A stretch of DNA of 64,000 nucleotides, taken from contig NW_004454207.1 of assembly GCF_000283155.1 (NCBI RefSeq), positions 13,290,107 through 13,354,106 on the forward strand, written 5' to 3'. The notes under the pieces were generated by a model that worked only from the letters and a program-made list of their open reading frames with translations, was not told where the DNA came from and ran no database searches. How positions within the stretch are numbered: position 1 is the stretch's first letter; every line of letters starts with the position of its first letter. This document shows, one piece after another, positions 42,120 to 53,559 of this stretch. The DNA comes from Ceratotherium simum simum (Eukaryota > Chordata > Mammalia > Perissodactyla > Rhinocerotidae). A program made the position numbers and the translations under genes.

Positions 42120-43720
42120 GACAAGAAAAAGGAAATAATATATAAAAATTGGAAGGGGAACAGGGAAATTATTATTTACAGATCCCTGTAAACCTGTAAA
42201 ACCCAATGAAATCAATCTAAAAACTATCACAGACAAAAAATTTAAGGGCACTAGTTACAAAATTAATATTAAAAAATCAGTAGCTTTGATCTACAGCAAC
42301 AACAACTAGTTAGAAAATATAATGAGAGAACTAAATACCATTTACATTAATGACTAAAAAGATTAAATATCTAGGAATAAACTTAATAAGAAATGTGCTG
42401 GATATATATGTGAAGAAAACTTTAAAATACTGTTGAAGGACTTAAAAGAAGACTTGAGTAAATGGAAAAGTATATCCTATTCTTAGCTAGGACTGTTCAA
42501 CATTTTAGGATTGTTAGTTCTCTTCTAAATGTATTCATAAATTTAAAGCTTCCTCAATTTTTAAAATATTCACAGGAAAATTTCTACAAAGAAGATGACC
42601 TATCAGTTATTAAAATTTTTAGGAGTTTAGGGTAATTAAAATATTGTGGTGCTCTCCTGATTTTAAGGAGCCAATATAGAAAGTCCAGAAATAGACCTAA
42701 AAGTTGCATTTAGTATTATATAAAGGGGTGGTTCATATCAGTAGTCATCTGGGAAAAAAAATACAGTTGAATTTCTTCCTTGCTCCCTACACTAAAACAA
42801 ATTCCAGATGGGTCAAAAACTTAAACTTAGAAAATGAAACTATAAAAGTAATAGGTATTTTTAATAATTTTGGAGTGGGAAGACTTTTTGAAACAACACA
42901 AAATTCAGAATTGAAAAAGGGAAAATATCGATAAATTTAGTTACAAATTAAAAAATAAAAAGTTCTGCAGGGCAAAAATTATACACCCACACACACACCC
43001 ACACCCACACACACCATAAAGTCAAAAGAGAAATGATGAACTAGGGAAAATATTTGCAACCTCTGTAACAAAAAAAGGGCTAATTTCCTTCACATACAAA
43101 GCATTCTTGCAAATCAAGGAGAAGATCGACAACCTAGTAGAAAGAATGGGTAAAGGACAGGAACAGGCAATTCATAGAAAAAGAAATGTAAATGGCTTAT
43201 AAACATAAGTAAAGATGTTCAAGCTCACTCTTTATAAGTCCAAATGAATACCATTTTTCACCTATCAGAATGACGAAGATCCACAAGTTAGATAATAGGT
43301 AATATAGGCAAGGATGTAGGGAAAGGAGTACTCACATATACTGTTGGTGGGTGTGAAAACTGGTATGCCCTCTTTGGATCGCAATTTGGTGACATCTGTC
43401 AAAATTTTAAATGAACATACCATTTGATTCAGCAACTCTAATTTGGGTATCTCTCCTTGTATGGTACTTGTAGATGTTGTCAGAGGTACTTTACAAGGAC
43501 ATTCCTTGTGGCATTATTGGTTATAGTTAGCAAAAACAACCTACTTGTTGATCAGGAGAGGATTCATGGAATTATTACAATCATACAATAGAATTCTGTA
43601 CAGCCATTAAAAAGAACATTGTAGGTCTATATGTACTGATAAGGTATAAGCAAGATTTAGAATGTTGTATATGATACATTTCTATTTGTATTTTTAAAAA
43701 CAAGGGGAGAAATAGAATAG
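42120..43720 (+). repeat. L1M LINE, ORF2 3' half and 3' UTR, forward orientation
   Basis: It is recognisable by the ORF2 series 'aatctaaaaactatcacaga', 'atatctaggaataaacttaa', 'cagatgggtcaaaaacttaa', 'gaaaatatttgcaacctctg', 'ctatcagaatgacgaagatc', 'ctgttggtgggtgtgaaaac' and 'gaattctgtacagccattaa'. It is riddled with stops. A CA/CCCACA microsatellite lies within it at 42985-43013. Confidence 0.9.
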
Positions 43721-43924
43721 TTATGCGTAACATAATAAATTTTACTTAACCCATTATATCCAAAATATTATTTCAATCTATAAGATATTTTATATTGTTT
43801 ATATTGTCTTTTTTGAACTAAGTCTTTTAATTCGCTGTATATTTTACACTTGCAACACATCTCAATTTGGACTAGCCACATTTCCAGTGCTCAAGAACCA
43901 TGTACGGCTACTGGCTCACGCGTT

Positions 43925-44110
43925 AAGCAGAGTAGGTAGAATGTAAAGAGTACTAGACTAGAAGTTGAGAGACCTGAGTGGCCCTGCAGGTAATTGCTCT
44001 GACAGTGCACAAGGAATCCACTTTTTCCTGGGCCTCATTTTACTCAGATAGAATGTGAAGCGATAGACCAGAGCTCTAAAGTCCCTTCGAACTTTAAAAT
44101 TTAGGGTTCA
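43925..44110 (+). repeat. MIR/MIR3-type SINE
   Basis: 'aagagtactagactagaagt', 'tgagagacctgagtggccct', 'cctgggcctcattttactca' and 'aaagtcccttcgaacttt' follow the forward MIR3-like order. Confidence 0.65.
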
Positions 44111-44571
44111 AATATATTATTTCATTTTACTTGTCAAAGTCCAAAATGTAATTGTGCTTGCTTTCATAGACACTATTTTCAGCAGCACTACTAAAACTCT
44201 GTGTTCCCACATGAAGCACACTTCATATTATAGGAACTATATTGTTATTGTTAGAGTAAGGTTCTTTGTTTATTGGTTTGTTTAAAGGAAGAATATTACC
44301 AAGCTACATACATGGTGTAAACGACGTAGGAATTGGTCAGTTCTTTTAATAGAATTAAGTCAGGCTTGAGGCTTTGCTGATTTTAATGCTTCATGGAACT
44401 TGGAAAGAGTAAAAGAGAGAACCATATCAACAATATCTAAAGAAACAGTAAATATTGAAGGAGAAAGGGTTGAGAGAGAAGTTTTTTTAGTACAATTCTG
44501 TTTATAAAGTTTATTCTTCAGAAGATAATAACCAGTAGTTCTGTTTGAACAAGAGAGAATGAGAATATGGA

Positions 44572-44655
44572 CAGTGGATCTCAACCATGGCCGTACACTG
44601 GAATCACTTAGGGAGCTTGTTAAAATCCCAATGCCCATTCTGTACCCCAGACTGG
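44572..44655 (+). repeat. MER5-type MITE fragment
   Basis: 'gtggatctcaaccatggccg' and 'actggaatcacttagggagc' then 'ttgttaaaatcccaatgccc' are the 5' half of a MER5-like element. It is cut short where the next element begins. Confidence 0.7.
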
Positions 44656-44838
44656 TGGTTCTCAAAGTGTGGTCCCCAGACCAGCAGCAGCAGTATCACC
44701 TGGGAACTTGTTAGAGACGCAAATTCTCAGGTCCCACCCTGAGAACTGTTGAATCAGAAAGTCTGGAGTGGCACCCAGAAATCTGTGTTATAATGCTCCC
44801 CTCGTGATTCCAACGTGCAGCCAGAGTTGAGAATTCTA
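44656..44838 (-). repeat. MER5A MITE, reverse orientation
   Basis: 'ggtggttctcaaagtgtggt', 'cccagaccagcagcagcagt', 'acgcaaattctcaggtccca' and 'gttgaatcagaaagtctgga' are the reversed MER5A consensus. It abuts the previous MER5 fragment head to head. Confidence 0.88.
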
Positions 44839-46734
44839 GAGCAAGAAGTATTTGGGGCAGGGATAGCAGGTGGGTTTCATATTGAGTGCCAGATTTCATC
44901 CTCTATCAGCCATGGGCTAGAGTTGGAGATGGAATGCAATATGCCTGCTGGGTATTTGCCATTCCTGATTTTGAGATTTGGGTAATTTATTGGCATTATG
45001 GAGAGTTGGATATTGCAATTCACAAATAAGGGTCAAGAAGCATCCTATCCAGTTGACCAAAAAAAAAAAAAACAGGAGAAAAGAAAAGGGAAAAAACACC
45101 GGAACTGAAGCCACAAAAGGTTGGGGCAGGAGGAAACAAGTATACTAGGTAAAATGTTATAAATGAAGAAATTCCAGTTAGATTATAAAATATTTTGTTT
45201 ATATATAAGGATTTCTTAAAAAAGTTCAAGTGTCACGGGGATTTTAGGCCCGCTTTATGATCTATCATCAAGTCTATTTGATCAAAAAGTACTGAAGGCT
45301 TGTTCAAACCTTTATCATTTGGCATTTCCTCTTAAGATTTGGACTTTTGATAGGAATGCACTTAATACAGGTACGGTAAATTTGGAATGAACTAAGCCAG
45401 AAAATACAATATATTTTCCAAGTGTAAAGAGGTTGTCACTGACTGAGAAGGAGTTAATGTGTCACATTCTTTTGATTTCTACTCCTCGGGAGAAATCACA
45501 GTATCTGTAATTTCGGAGGCATATTCTGAAGAGTGTTATATTGTGATTTCTCTAAGCTGAATCTTAGAGATCTGTCTGGGAGTTTTCAGCCCTGACAAAA
45601 TAAGAATGGACCCATTATCCTATCAGGTTCATTTGATTTTTCAAAAGTTAGAGGCAATATGCAGATCATTTGAGAGACTCCTTTTGCTCTGCCCTGTTAT
45701 AAGGCAGATGAAGGCAAGCAAAGCTGGGCTGTGTTGAGAGTGAATCTGGAGCTTCTTAGTTTTCGAGATCTCAGCAGTATAACTTCTTCAAGCCCTTTCT
45801 GTGTGTGTGTTTTTCTTTTATCATCCCTAAATATTACATTTTACATGGGAAAGTCAATTTTGATAATTTCCCAAAAGCTAGGCATTATAGCAGATTTCGT
45901 GCCTCTTAGAAAAAACTGCTCCTTTACTATAAAATAGAACCTGCCTTTAATACCTGAGTAAAACAATTCTGATATAACTTTACCACATGTATTATAGAAA
46001 AGATTCTAATACTATTTTTGAGACCGTGTTTATCTACTAAAAATCTGATTTTGATTTTTGTATTAATTTTTGAATACTGAGTTTATATTTTAGATTGTTT
46101 TGTGAATTGGGCTCTCTGAGTATAAAGTGGTTTTCAGCACGTTGGTGATATGGCTGAACATCTTCCTCAAATGGCAAACACATGCATTTCAACAGCTTTA
46201 TGGACAGACCACAGTTAATAATTTAACAGGAAAAATGTATGGGTTTTTTTAATCATCATTTTCTCATCTTATGTTCCGGCATTTAAATTATGAAACTTCA
46301 TCTCGGCATGTAAACTTACCGTGTATTGCCAAGAGGAAAGAAGTGGCTTTTCTGCAAAGCTAAATAGTTTTTACTTTATTGTCTGCTATGAAACAGCTGC
46401 TGATACCAGAAAAATGCCGTCTCATCATTGGGCCTGGGGTGTCCAAAAGAGGCAGGAAAAAAATGACTGTAGCTCCCTGTCTGCCCTGGCACTCTCCTCC
46501 TTTTTCTCCGTTTTCATTGCCGTGAAGAGCAGGAGAACAATATTCTGCAATTAAGGATTCCATTAAGTTGAAGAAAAGAGCAAATGGGGGATGTTTGTTC
46601 TCCAAGCTGAAAAAATTTGTCTGGGGTGGTGGGGATAGTGGTAGTGGTATAGAGAGAGGTGGGTGGAGAGACGAAGTCAGGGCTGTTTGTTGAATATACT
46701 GTTAAGGACTGTTACCATCCTAATTAATCAAGTT

Positions 46735-47060
46735 AGAAATTACAGCTGTAGTCGGTTTCCCCCCAATTCTTGTTATCAATTTTCTTCTCTTTTGAGACAA
46801 AGCAAATATAAATTTTGTGTTCATTTGTCATTCGTTCTTTGACTTCAGCATCTCTGAAAATAACAATGTAGCACAAAAGCCCAGTATTTACCTAGTTGTA
46901 ATGTGGGTTGCCATGGTGTTTTGCAAATTATTGCAATTATGTTCACCATGCGAGTCGCCCTTGGTAACTGGCGAAAAAACTGATAATCCTGTTTTGAACA
47001 AAAGGTCAAATTGCTGAATAGAAAGTCTTGATTAACTAAAAGATGTACAAAGTGGAATTA
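46735..47060. promoter_or_regulatory. Candidate enhancer element with RFX X-box and octamer-like motifs
   Basis: Seen: GTCGCCCTTGGTAAC at 46954-46968, a full match to the RFX X-box GTNRCC-N3-RGYAAC; TTGCAAATTATTGCAATTAT at 46921-46940, with octamer-like and homeodomain-like sites; CAGCTG near 46744-46749; and a SOX-like AACAATG at 46863-46869. No transposon is recognisable. Inference: a neural regulatory element, in line with the ARX enhancers known in POLA1 introns. Confidence 0.4.
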
Positions 47061-47139
47061 TTTCCTACCATTCAGAAATAGTTCTTGATCGGGTTTGGGG
47101 GAGGGGGTGAGTAAGTACATCTGATTACTGAAGTACAAA

Positions 47140-47420
47140 GCATTGAAAGGATGTTGTCTTGAGCCTTTCATGTAGTCTTAATGGTGGCTTTTTTGTCAAA
47201 TTTACCCATTTGCGGCATTGAAAGAGGCAGCTGCATTTAAGCTGGAGAGACGGTGCTTTTTCAAGAGTTCAGTGCATGGAAAGTTCTCAGCAGTATCTGC
47301 AGTTTACTAGTAGCCCCTGGTCTATTAAAACTGATGTGCCGCATTTGAGCCCATTGCTCTCAGTACTTGTGAACCCCTCTGGCTGATGATCTAATAAAGT
47401 GCTCTTACTGGACAATCTCT
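47140..47420. promoter_or_regulatory. Candidate conserved non-coding element
   Basis: Compact, mixed-composition sequence free of repeats, with GGCAGCTGCATTTAAGC (E-box CAGCTG at 47228-47233), 'taataaagtgctc' and TGATCAGC motifs. It lies next to the X-box candidate. Inferred only from composition and context. Confidence 0.3.
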
Positions 47421-47609
47421 GATCAGCTACTTAAAAAGGAACTTGGGGGAGGGGGCGGGAGGGAGAAGTCTCCCAGGCAGTCAGACTTGGTGTAGGCCAG
47501 AAGAGAGACGGAGTGGCCAAAGTGAAAGGTTTGTCACGATGATAATCTGTGCTAAGGTATTTGCCATGGGGTTTTGGGTTTTGTGCCCCAAATCCTCTAA
47601 GCTGTGAAC

Positions 47610-47632
47610 ACGTTTTTTTTTTTTTTTTTTTT
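47610..47632. repeat. Poly-T tract
   Basis: An unbroken run of more than 20 T within 47610-47632, without any SINE body attached. A simple homopolymer, possibly length-variable. Confidence 0.9.
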
Positions 47633-48059
47633 CCTGGAAGGAAATCTTAATTTGATTCAAAGTTGAATAAGAAATGATTAGAAATGTCTTTTTGAAATTC
47701 GAAAATCCACCTTTGTGAATTTGTTGCTTAAATTATGGGCATTCATAAGATATATGAGCCTACGTTTATATAAAACCAAAAGTTTCCCAGGTTACAGCAA
47801 AGGTCAGATGGATTTCATCTCTTCTGAATCTGGCAGAGCATCTGGAGGGAGTGAATTTTAGAGGGGGGAGTCCTTTTTTTAATGGCCACCTGAAAAAATC
47901 AATTCTCAAAACTTTTGAGAGTGTGTGAAAGTGGCATGAAAGCAAAGCAAACCTTAACAAGTTTGTGGGTTTACATTCTACATCACCTAGCAACCCCCTG
48001 GCTCAGCCAGATCTCTTGTCTACCCTTAGTTCTGTTTACAGACTATTCAAACGGCCCTT

Positions 48060-48290
48060 CGAAACCATGAAAGATATTCAGTTTCATTAGTACCATTCTC
48101 AAGGAGAAAATAATTAAAGTTAAATGAACAAACATTGCCTGGTGATGGTTTGAACTCTATTCTGATTTTAAGATGCCCTTTGAGGCAATTGCATAGATAG
48201 TTCAGTTTTAACATTTGTTGTTCGGTACCAAAGGCATATCACATGAAACCATACCAATAAATACTGGCCGGCAAACAAACAAACAAGAAA
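48060..48290. promoter_or_regulatory. Candidate conserved non-coding element
   Basis: Repeat-free segment with AATAATTAAAGTTAAATGAA (48109-48128), ACAAACATTGCCTGG and CATTTGTTGTTCGG. It has homeodomain-like and SOX-like sites. Weak support: motif content and location only. Confidence 0.28.
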
Positions 48291-48849
48291 AATTACTTTT
48301 AGTTAGACTTGAGCAAAGAAAAGAAACTCTGCTAGTAGTAAGGTTCTAGGCATGTCCTCCTGATTGATATTTTTTTATTTGATTTCTGCCCTGGACATGT
48401 GAGCTGATTCTTGTGTATACTGAATAAAGGCAGGGGAGGGGGCGTGGGGAACAAAGCACCTCTTAAATCTTTAAAACTGATGTATTACCTACCTTCAGAG
48501 ATCCAACATCGTAAAGTATTCAAATTGTATTCCGTAAAAGGCTGTGTGCATTTTGGTGAGTGGCCTAATTTAAGAAATGACTCTAGTACTACTAATACGT
48601 GCCCTGCCACTTGCTACTTGGGAACTGTTTGTGTGTTTAAATTAGCCTCTTTTTTAAATTTCTGAGTAGTAAAAAAAATTTTTTAAAGAAAAACTTTTTT
48701 TCATGTGACTTTTTTCCATAAGTGCATTCCCTGAAAATTCCTCTTGGCAACAACCAAACACATGATATAGCTCAAAATATTTTTCAGATGTATTAGTGAT
48801 TTGATTATATTGAACTGTCTTGGAAAAACTATCTCTTCCCCTCATTAAT

Positions 48850-48985
48850 AACAGTTTTCTGATATACGCTATTGTAGAAAGTTTAGGAAATACAGAAGCA
48901 GAAACTACCTAGAGATAACCAGTGATGGCATTTTAGACTATTTCCTTCCAGTCTTTTTTTCTGTGTACATATTGATGAAACTAAG
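48850..48985 (-). repeat. Old L1/HAL1-like fragment, reverse orientation
   Basis: 'gaaactacctagagataacc', 'agtgatggcattttagacta' and 'ttccttccagtctttttttc' are familiar from reversed L1ME/HAL1 3' sequence. Confidence 0.6.
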
Positions 48986-49899
48986 CCTTGAGTTTACTTT
49001 TGAAGTTTGTTAGCATGTGTACATACCTAACGTGATGTTTTTCCAAGAGTGAAGACTTGAGAGGCAGGAGCTGTGGTGGAAGTAATGAACAATTTTTCTT
49101 AGAGGCTTCATCACTAAAATATTAATATAAGCACCAGAGTAGCCATTTTACCATCTCATTCCATTTGATTCTTTTTTCCTTTTCCTTGTTGAAATGACTA
49201 TATGCCTTAACTGACAAATCCATTTATAACCATTCACACTGGAAAGTCGGACATTCATCGCGGTTGGAATATTACATCCCCAAGTCGCTTGTAGCTTCAC
49301 ATAGGGGAAAAAAAGTCTGTTATGAAAAGATTTGTAATACAATAGAGATTAATGGAATGAGAGGAAAATGCTTTCAGTTTCTCATATGAAGTGAAAGCAG
49401 AGCAGCTTGGAAATCTCGTATTCTTACTATTTGTATTTTGTTATATCTCTAACATCCACAGTACATGGCTGGGTTGCATGAGCTCTTTGTGCTTTGTTGA
49501 CAGTTGACAGACAAAGCAAAATTATTCCTGAAGCAAGGTACTGTGTACTTAGTTGTGACCTATTATAGCCTAAGAATGTAGCTTGCTTTTGAGTTGGATG
49601 AATAGGGAGAGTATTTTATAGAATAGGCTTGAATATGCTAAGAGAGATTTCAGCTGCCCATACAGAAAGATACATGTCCTTCATTGAACTTTTTTCCCCC
49701 AAAATATAATTTTCCATATGAAGTCATTTTAAGTATATTTTCCCCAGTTGCTTGCATGGAGACAATTTTAACTGTTCTAGTATTGTCCTACAGGGGTAAA
49801 ATAAAATTGCTGGTAATTGTTGGCTTTCTCTGCTCACAGTATAGCAGGAGAAGATGGCTTGCATTGGGGCCTTTTAATGTACCTCAGGTACATCTTCTG

Positions 49900-50640
49900 A
49901 TGTTCAACCTCTGATTGCAAATTAAAATAACAAGGCTATGGTATTGGATTTGATGTGAGGCAAAGCAGAACAACTTGCTAATTTATCATGTAATATACAA
50001 TTGCTGAGGTTGGAATTTGTCCACTTGTAATGCTATTCTATGTGTTTAAATGAGGACCACTGCTTGCATCTAACCTATCATAACGGTTTGGGAGTGCTCC
50101 ATTATCCTTTCAGCAAACTGATGGCAGAGTCTGGTCCTTGCACAAATGATAAGATCAATAAGTTTCAAATAACTTGGATGAAATGACATGTGACTGTTCA
50201 TTTAGAGAGATGTCTTACTTTAAAAATCAATTTTAATAATATTTAAAATTCACATTGACCGACGAGGCACTTTCCACTTCTCTTTTGTTTGATAATTTTG
50301 TTAAAATATTTTTGTATTAACTTTGGTGAATAGTTAGTTTATATATGTATTTTTCCTGATTTGCTCTTTCATCTCCTGCCCTGGCACCTCTCTGGGACTT
50401 AATAATCAGTCTTTGACGTGCCAGCATGCCACAGTGTAGAAGATTTAACTTTAAAAGCAAAATTATGTTCCTGTTAAAACTTCCCCTGGAGAGCTTAGGA
50501 AAATTTTCTCCCAGTTTTGGGTGCAAATGTGGGTCAGAAAGTAAATTGTTTCTTGATATTTCTGGAAATCCCAAATCACAACATGTCATTCTTCAAAGGC
50601 AGCTGTGGGCCCATACTGTGCACTATCTATAAGAAGACCC
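49900..50640. promoter_or_regulatory. Candidate conserved non-coding element cluster
   Basis: About 740 bp with no repeat. Motifs: GCAAATTAAAATAACAAGG near 49917, 'acaattgctgagg', 'gcacaaatgataagatcaat' and 'acttaataatcagtctttgacg'. Two short frames on opposite strands (50317-50589 and 50426-50632) are not family-like. Evolutionary constraint is guessed from the texture, not measured. Confidence 0.35.
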
Positions 50641-51257
50641 ATTTTACACTGGGGATAATTCTGTGACAGAAAAATGTGACTGCAAGGGAACCCCAGAACA
50701 TTTATAAATGGTTTTGGGTGAAAAGAGCGTCTGGTCTTCTCAAAGTGCATATAGTTTGGGGAAAGGAGCAGTTAACAGCCATTGTAGAAAAATAGTAATG
50801 ATATGATGAACTCTAAGAGCATGTATGCTGGCAGACCCTGCCCTGTGACCCTGTCACTGCACTCCTGGAGAGCCATTACAATTTAAATCATACGTCACTG
50901 CAGTACTGTGTTGTGTTGTCTCTTGAAAATCTCTGTGAATCCCAAAATAAAGCAAAGACCACCTCCTCTTCCCTCACCGTCTATTCTGCCACCTATAACT
51001 TCAAATCCAGTATGGTTTTATCAGGGAAAACATGGAAACTTCACATATGTCTACTACATAGTAGTAGTATTTTGCAATCAAATTGAGAGGCACCTCCACC
51101 TAATCTTATCTGTTATCCATCATTGTAGTTCTCCATGTTGGGATAACACCAGGTGGAAACTCATCAGGCTCTTTCCTGGTTATAATAGTGCATTGTCAGC
51201 TGTAGCCCAGCACTGATGTTCCCCAGTGCTGGAGGCATAGGTAGGAAAATAACAATA

Positions 51258-51385
51258 TTTTACATTTACTAAACATTGTTGTAGGCTTTCTTATTTGATC
51301 CTCTGAACAACTCTAATAGGGTAAATGTTATTACCTCCTGTTTCATAGATGAGGAAACTGGGGCTCAGAGAAAAGTTCGGTGACT
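51258..51385 (-). repeat. MIR SINE fragment, reverse orientation
   Basis: 'acatttactaaacattgttg', 'atttgatcctctgaacaact' and 'catagatgaggaaactgggg' are the reversed MIR core. Confidence 0.75.
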
Positions 51386-51539
51386 AATGAAAAATTACCC
51401 ATTAATAAATGGGTGGGGAGAAACCACACTCAAGTGCCATTTTTCATAACCTCAAGTCTGTATTCTTCATTGAATGTGAACCTTTGTGCTGGAGACTGGG
51501 GAGGATGCTACCAAGTCCAAAGTGGGTCACTCCTCAGGG

Positions 51540-52110
51540 GCGTGCCCATCCAGTTAGGGAGGTAAAATAAGATGGTTCAGGGACAGTGCAAAGCAGTGTG
51601 TGCTCAGTGGCAGCTGAGATAGAGGGAGAAGTCCTGGGGGCTTGGGAAAATTTTGCAGTAGAGGAATGGAAGTGATGCTCAAGGAATGGGCACTTTAGGC
51701 GGAGGTTCTATAGCATGAGCAAAGATGAAGAGGTGGCAATAGGCAAAATGTGGTGAGGACAGGGAGAAAACAAATCTGATGGGGCGAAGAGTTTGTGTAA
51801 GAGAATGATGAGAATGGAGGAATGGGATGAGGCTGTAAAAGATTTGAAAGCCAGACCAAAGCATGCGTTCCTAATCCTCTGGAAGGTATACAGTTAGGGG
51901 ATGGGAGTGGAGAGGCCGTGGGAAGCTACACTTGGCAAGACATTGCACTAGATGTGGGAGAGAAGGGAGTTGGGGAAACAGGTCGGAGGCTGGAGGCTGT
52001 TGCAGTAGACCAACTTTGAGGTCTGGGCTTGGGTGAGGATGGTGATGATGGTACTGTAAGGCCAGTGGACAGACTTGGTGACTGATTAGAAATGGGAGAA
52101 GGGCTCACCA
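51540..52110. repeat. Ancient interspersed repeat of uncertain family (L2-like)
   Basis: Purine-rich text with 'aagcagtgtgtgctcagtgg', 'ataggcaaaatgtggtgagg', 'gaatggaggaatgggatgag' and 'gaggctgttgcagtagacca' resembles an old, common mammalian LINE-derived sequence. The short proline/serine-rich minus-strand frame in it is chance. Confidence 0.45.
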
Positions 52111-52359
52111 TATATTTGATTCAAGAGTATGAGAACTACTGTGAATTTTTTTCTCTCCTGTGAATTTTAGACCCTTTCCATATTATTTTCCATAAACTTG
52201 CTCGTGTGTTTTTATTTTATTGCTTCTATTCATTCGTTTATTCAAAAGATATTTTTGAGTGCCTCCTGTGCACCACATTTCCAGGTCTGGATGATTTCTG
52301 TGTGTGCATCCTTCTAAAAATACAAATGTACACAAATGAATAACAGTTTGTGTTTAAGG

Positions 52360-52790
52360 TGCAACTACCAGGAACGCCTCAGTTACAAATGGAAATCGAT
52401 TCCTTTTTAGCCTGTGCAGACAGAAACCATTTTAGTCGAGGCCTCAGAAATATAATTTAGCAATCAGAACCAATCAGCATTTGACACAATTTCATACACA
52501 ATGATTTCAAGGAATTAGTGATACTGAGACTAAAGCAACAGGTGATAGATCTTGGCATGTTTTGGTAAAGGTTTGTTTTGCTATTGGACAGGTTGGCTTC
52601 ACCTCTTTTGAGCTCTCTACTTATAAATGTGGTTATAAGGTAGCCATCTGAAAACTTAATGACCTTATTCCTGTTGGTTATGACAATTTGGCATTTACAT
52701 GTGGTCTTGCATAATAAAATGACATATTTGGATGGCAGACATCCTTAGAGTGGTTCTGGAGGTTTTTATTAAAACCCAAACCTTTTTATA
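52360..52790. promoter_or_regulatory. Candidate ultraconserved-type element
   Basis: Dense non-repetitive sequence with two CCAAT-like motifs (CAATCAG at 52461-52467, CCAATCAG at 52470-52477), 'gacacaatttcatacacaat', 'gctattggacagg' and 'ataataaaatgacata'. It lies about 4 kb upstream of the CysB exon, where long ultraconserved elements are known in other mammals. Identity with a specific element was not tested. Confidence 0.38.
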
Positions 52791-52799
52791 GGTTGGACT

Positions 52800-53400
52800 T
52801 CCAAAGAACTACACTTTATTAATTTTCTTTTCCTTCCACTGACCTGGCAACATAGCTTTGGGCTGTACGTTATTGTCCAATGTGGGAAATGAAAATAAGT
52901 TCAGTTTTGTCCTTATGAGTGATAATTCAAAGTGAGTTTATACAATGCTAGTATTTTCATTTGCTTTGTTTTTATCACCCGTGAGAGGCAAAATTCACTA
53001 TGATCTTGCCATGTAAGATTTGCCCCATCACGGAATATTTTCAAAGACCTGGTATATTTTTTTTTTAACAACACAAATGTTCCTTGAAAGGTAGATTTAG
53101 CGCAGTCAGTTAGTATCTGTTGGGGGAACAAAGGGTTAACCAAAATGTATTTGACAAAATTGAATGGAAGCAAAGCATATATTGAATATGATTAGGGCCT
53201 ATTTCCCCCATAGAAGAGTTTTGTTTAAAATACACCATGACCAAAAGCTTAATTATCAAAATAAAACAAGAGGCATAAAGAGTTACAGGCTTCTAATATT
53301 ATTTTTCAGCCCCGGTTCCCTTCACACAGTTATCAGCATGTTTAATTTCCATGCATAATAGCACTAGTTATTGTTGTCATTTGTAAAGGGAGATTAACAG
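52800..53400. promoter_or_regulatory. Candidate conserved non-coding element
   Basis: Repeat-free. It contains TTTATTAATTTTC at 52816-52828, CATTATTGTCCAATGTGG-like text near 52868, AAAGCTTAATTATCAAAAT at about 53245-53262 (TAATTA), and CACTAGTTATTGTTGTCATT at about 53362-53381 (SOX-like). Inference from motif density and repeat exclusion. Confidence 0.33.
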
Positions 53401-53559
53401 ATAGTAAGTACAAACAAACCCAAATAAGTACTGAATAGAGAGGTGACAAAGAAGAAAAGACCTCTTTAATGTTAATTATAACTGGTAGGAAGTCTAGACA
53501 AATTATATTATCTGTTTTCTATATGATTTGAAAGGACATTTAGTTAGTAACTCTGTCAG

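Larger units (their letters stand above)
45130..51250. other. Repeat-poor block in the giant intron; candidate regulatory territory
   Basis: In about 6 kb I recognise only one old L1/HAL1-like fragment (48850-48985) and one long poly-T tract (47610-47632). No ERE, L1 3' end, MIR or MER5 was seen elsewhere, unlike the rest of the window. Known: ultraconserved ARX enhancers lie in 3' POLA1 introns. Inference: purifying selection has kept insertions out. No open frame here resembles a protein family. Confidence 0.55.

Noticed and set aside
42985..43013. Regularly spaced CACACC units, checked as a possible repeat array of CRISPR kind
   Set aside because: A simple CA/CCCACA microsatellite inside a degraded L1; CRISPR arrays are not expected in a mammalian nucleus.
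44360..44899. Minus-strand frames suggesting a small gene
   Set aside because: They translate MER5/MER5A MITEs (typical VGPENLRL end), which are non-coding.
51926..52111. Ser/Pro-rich 61-codon minus-strand frame
   Set aside because: Product of a purine-rich strand in an ancient repeat; low complexity.
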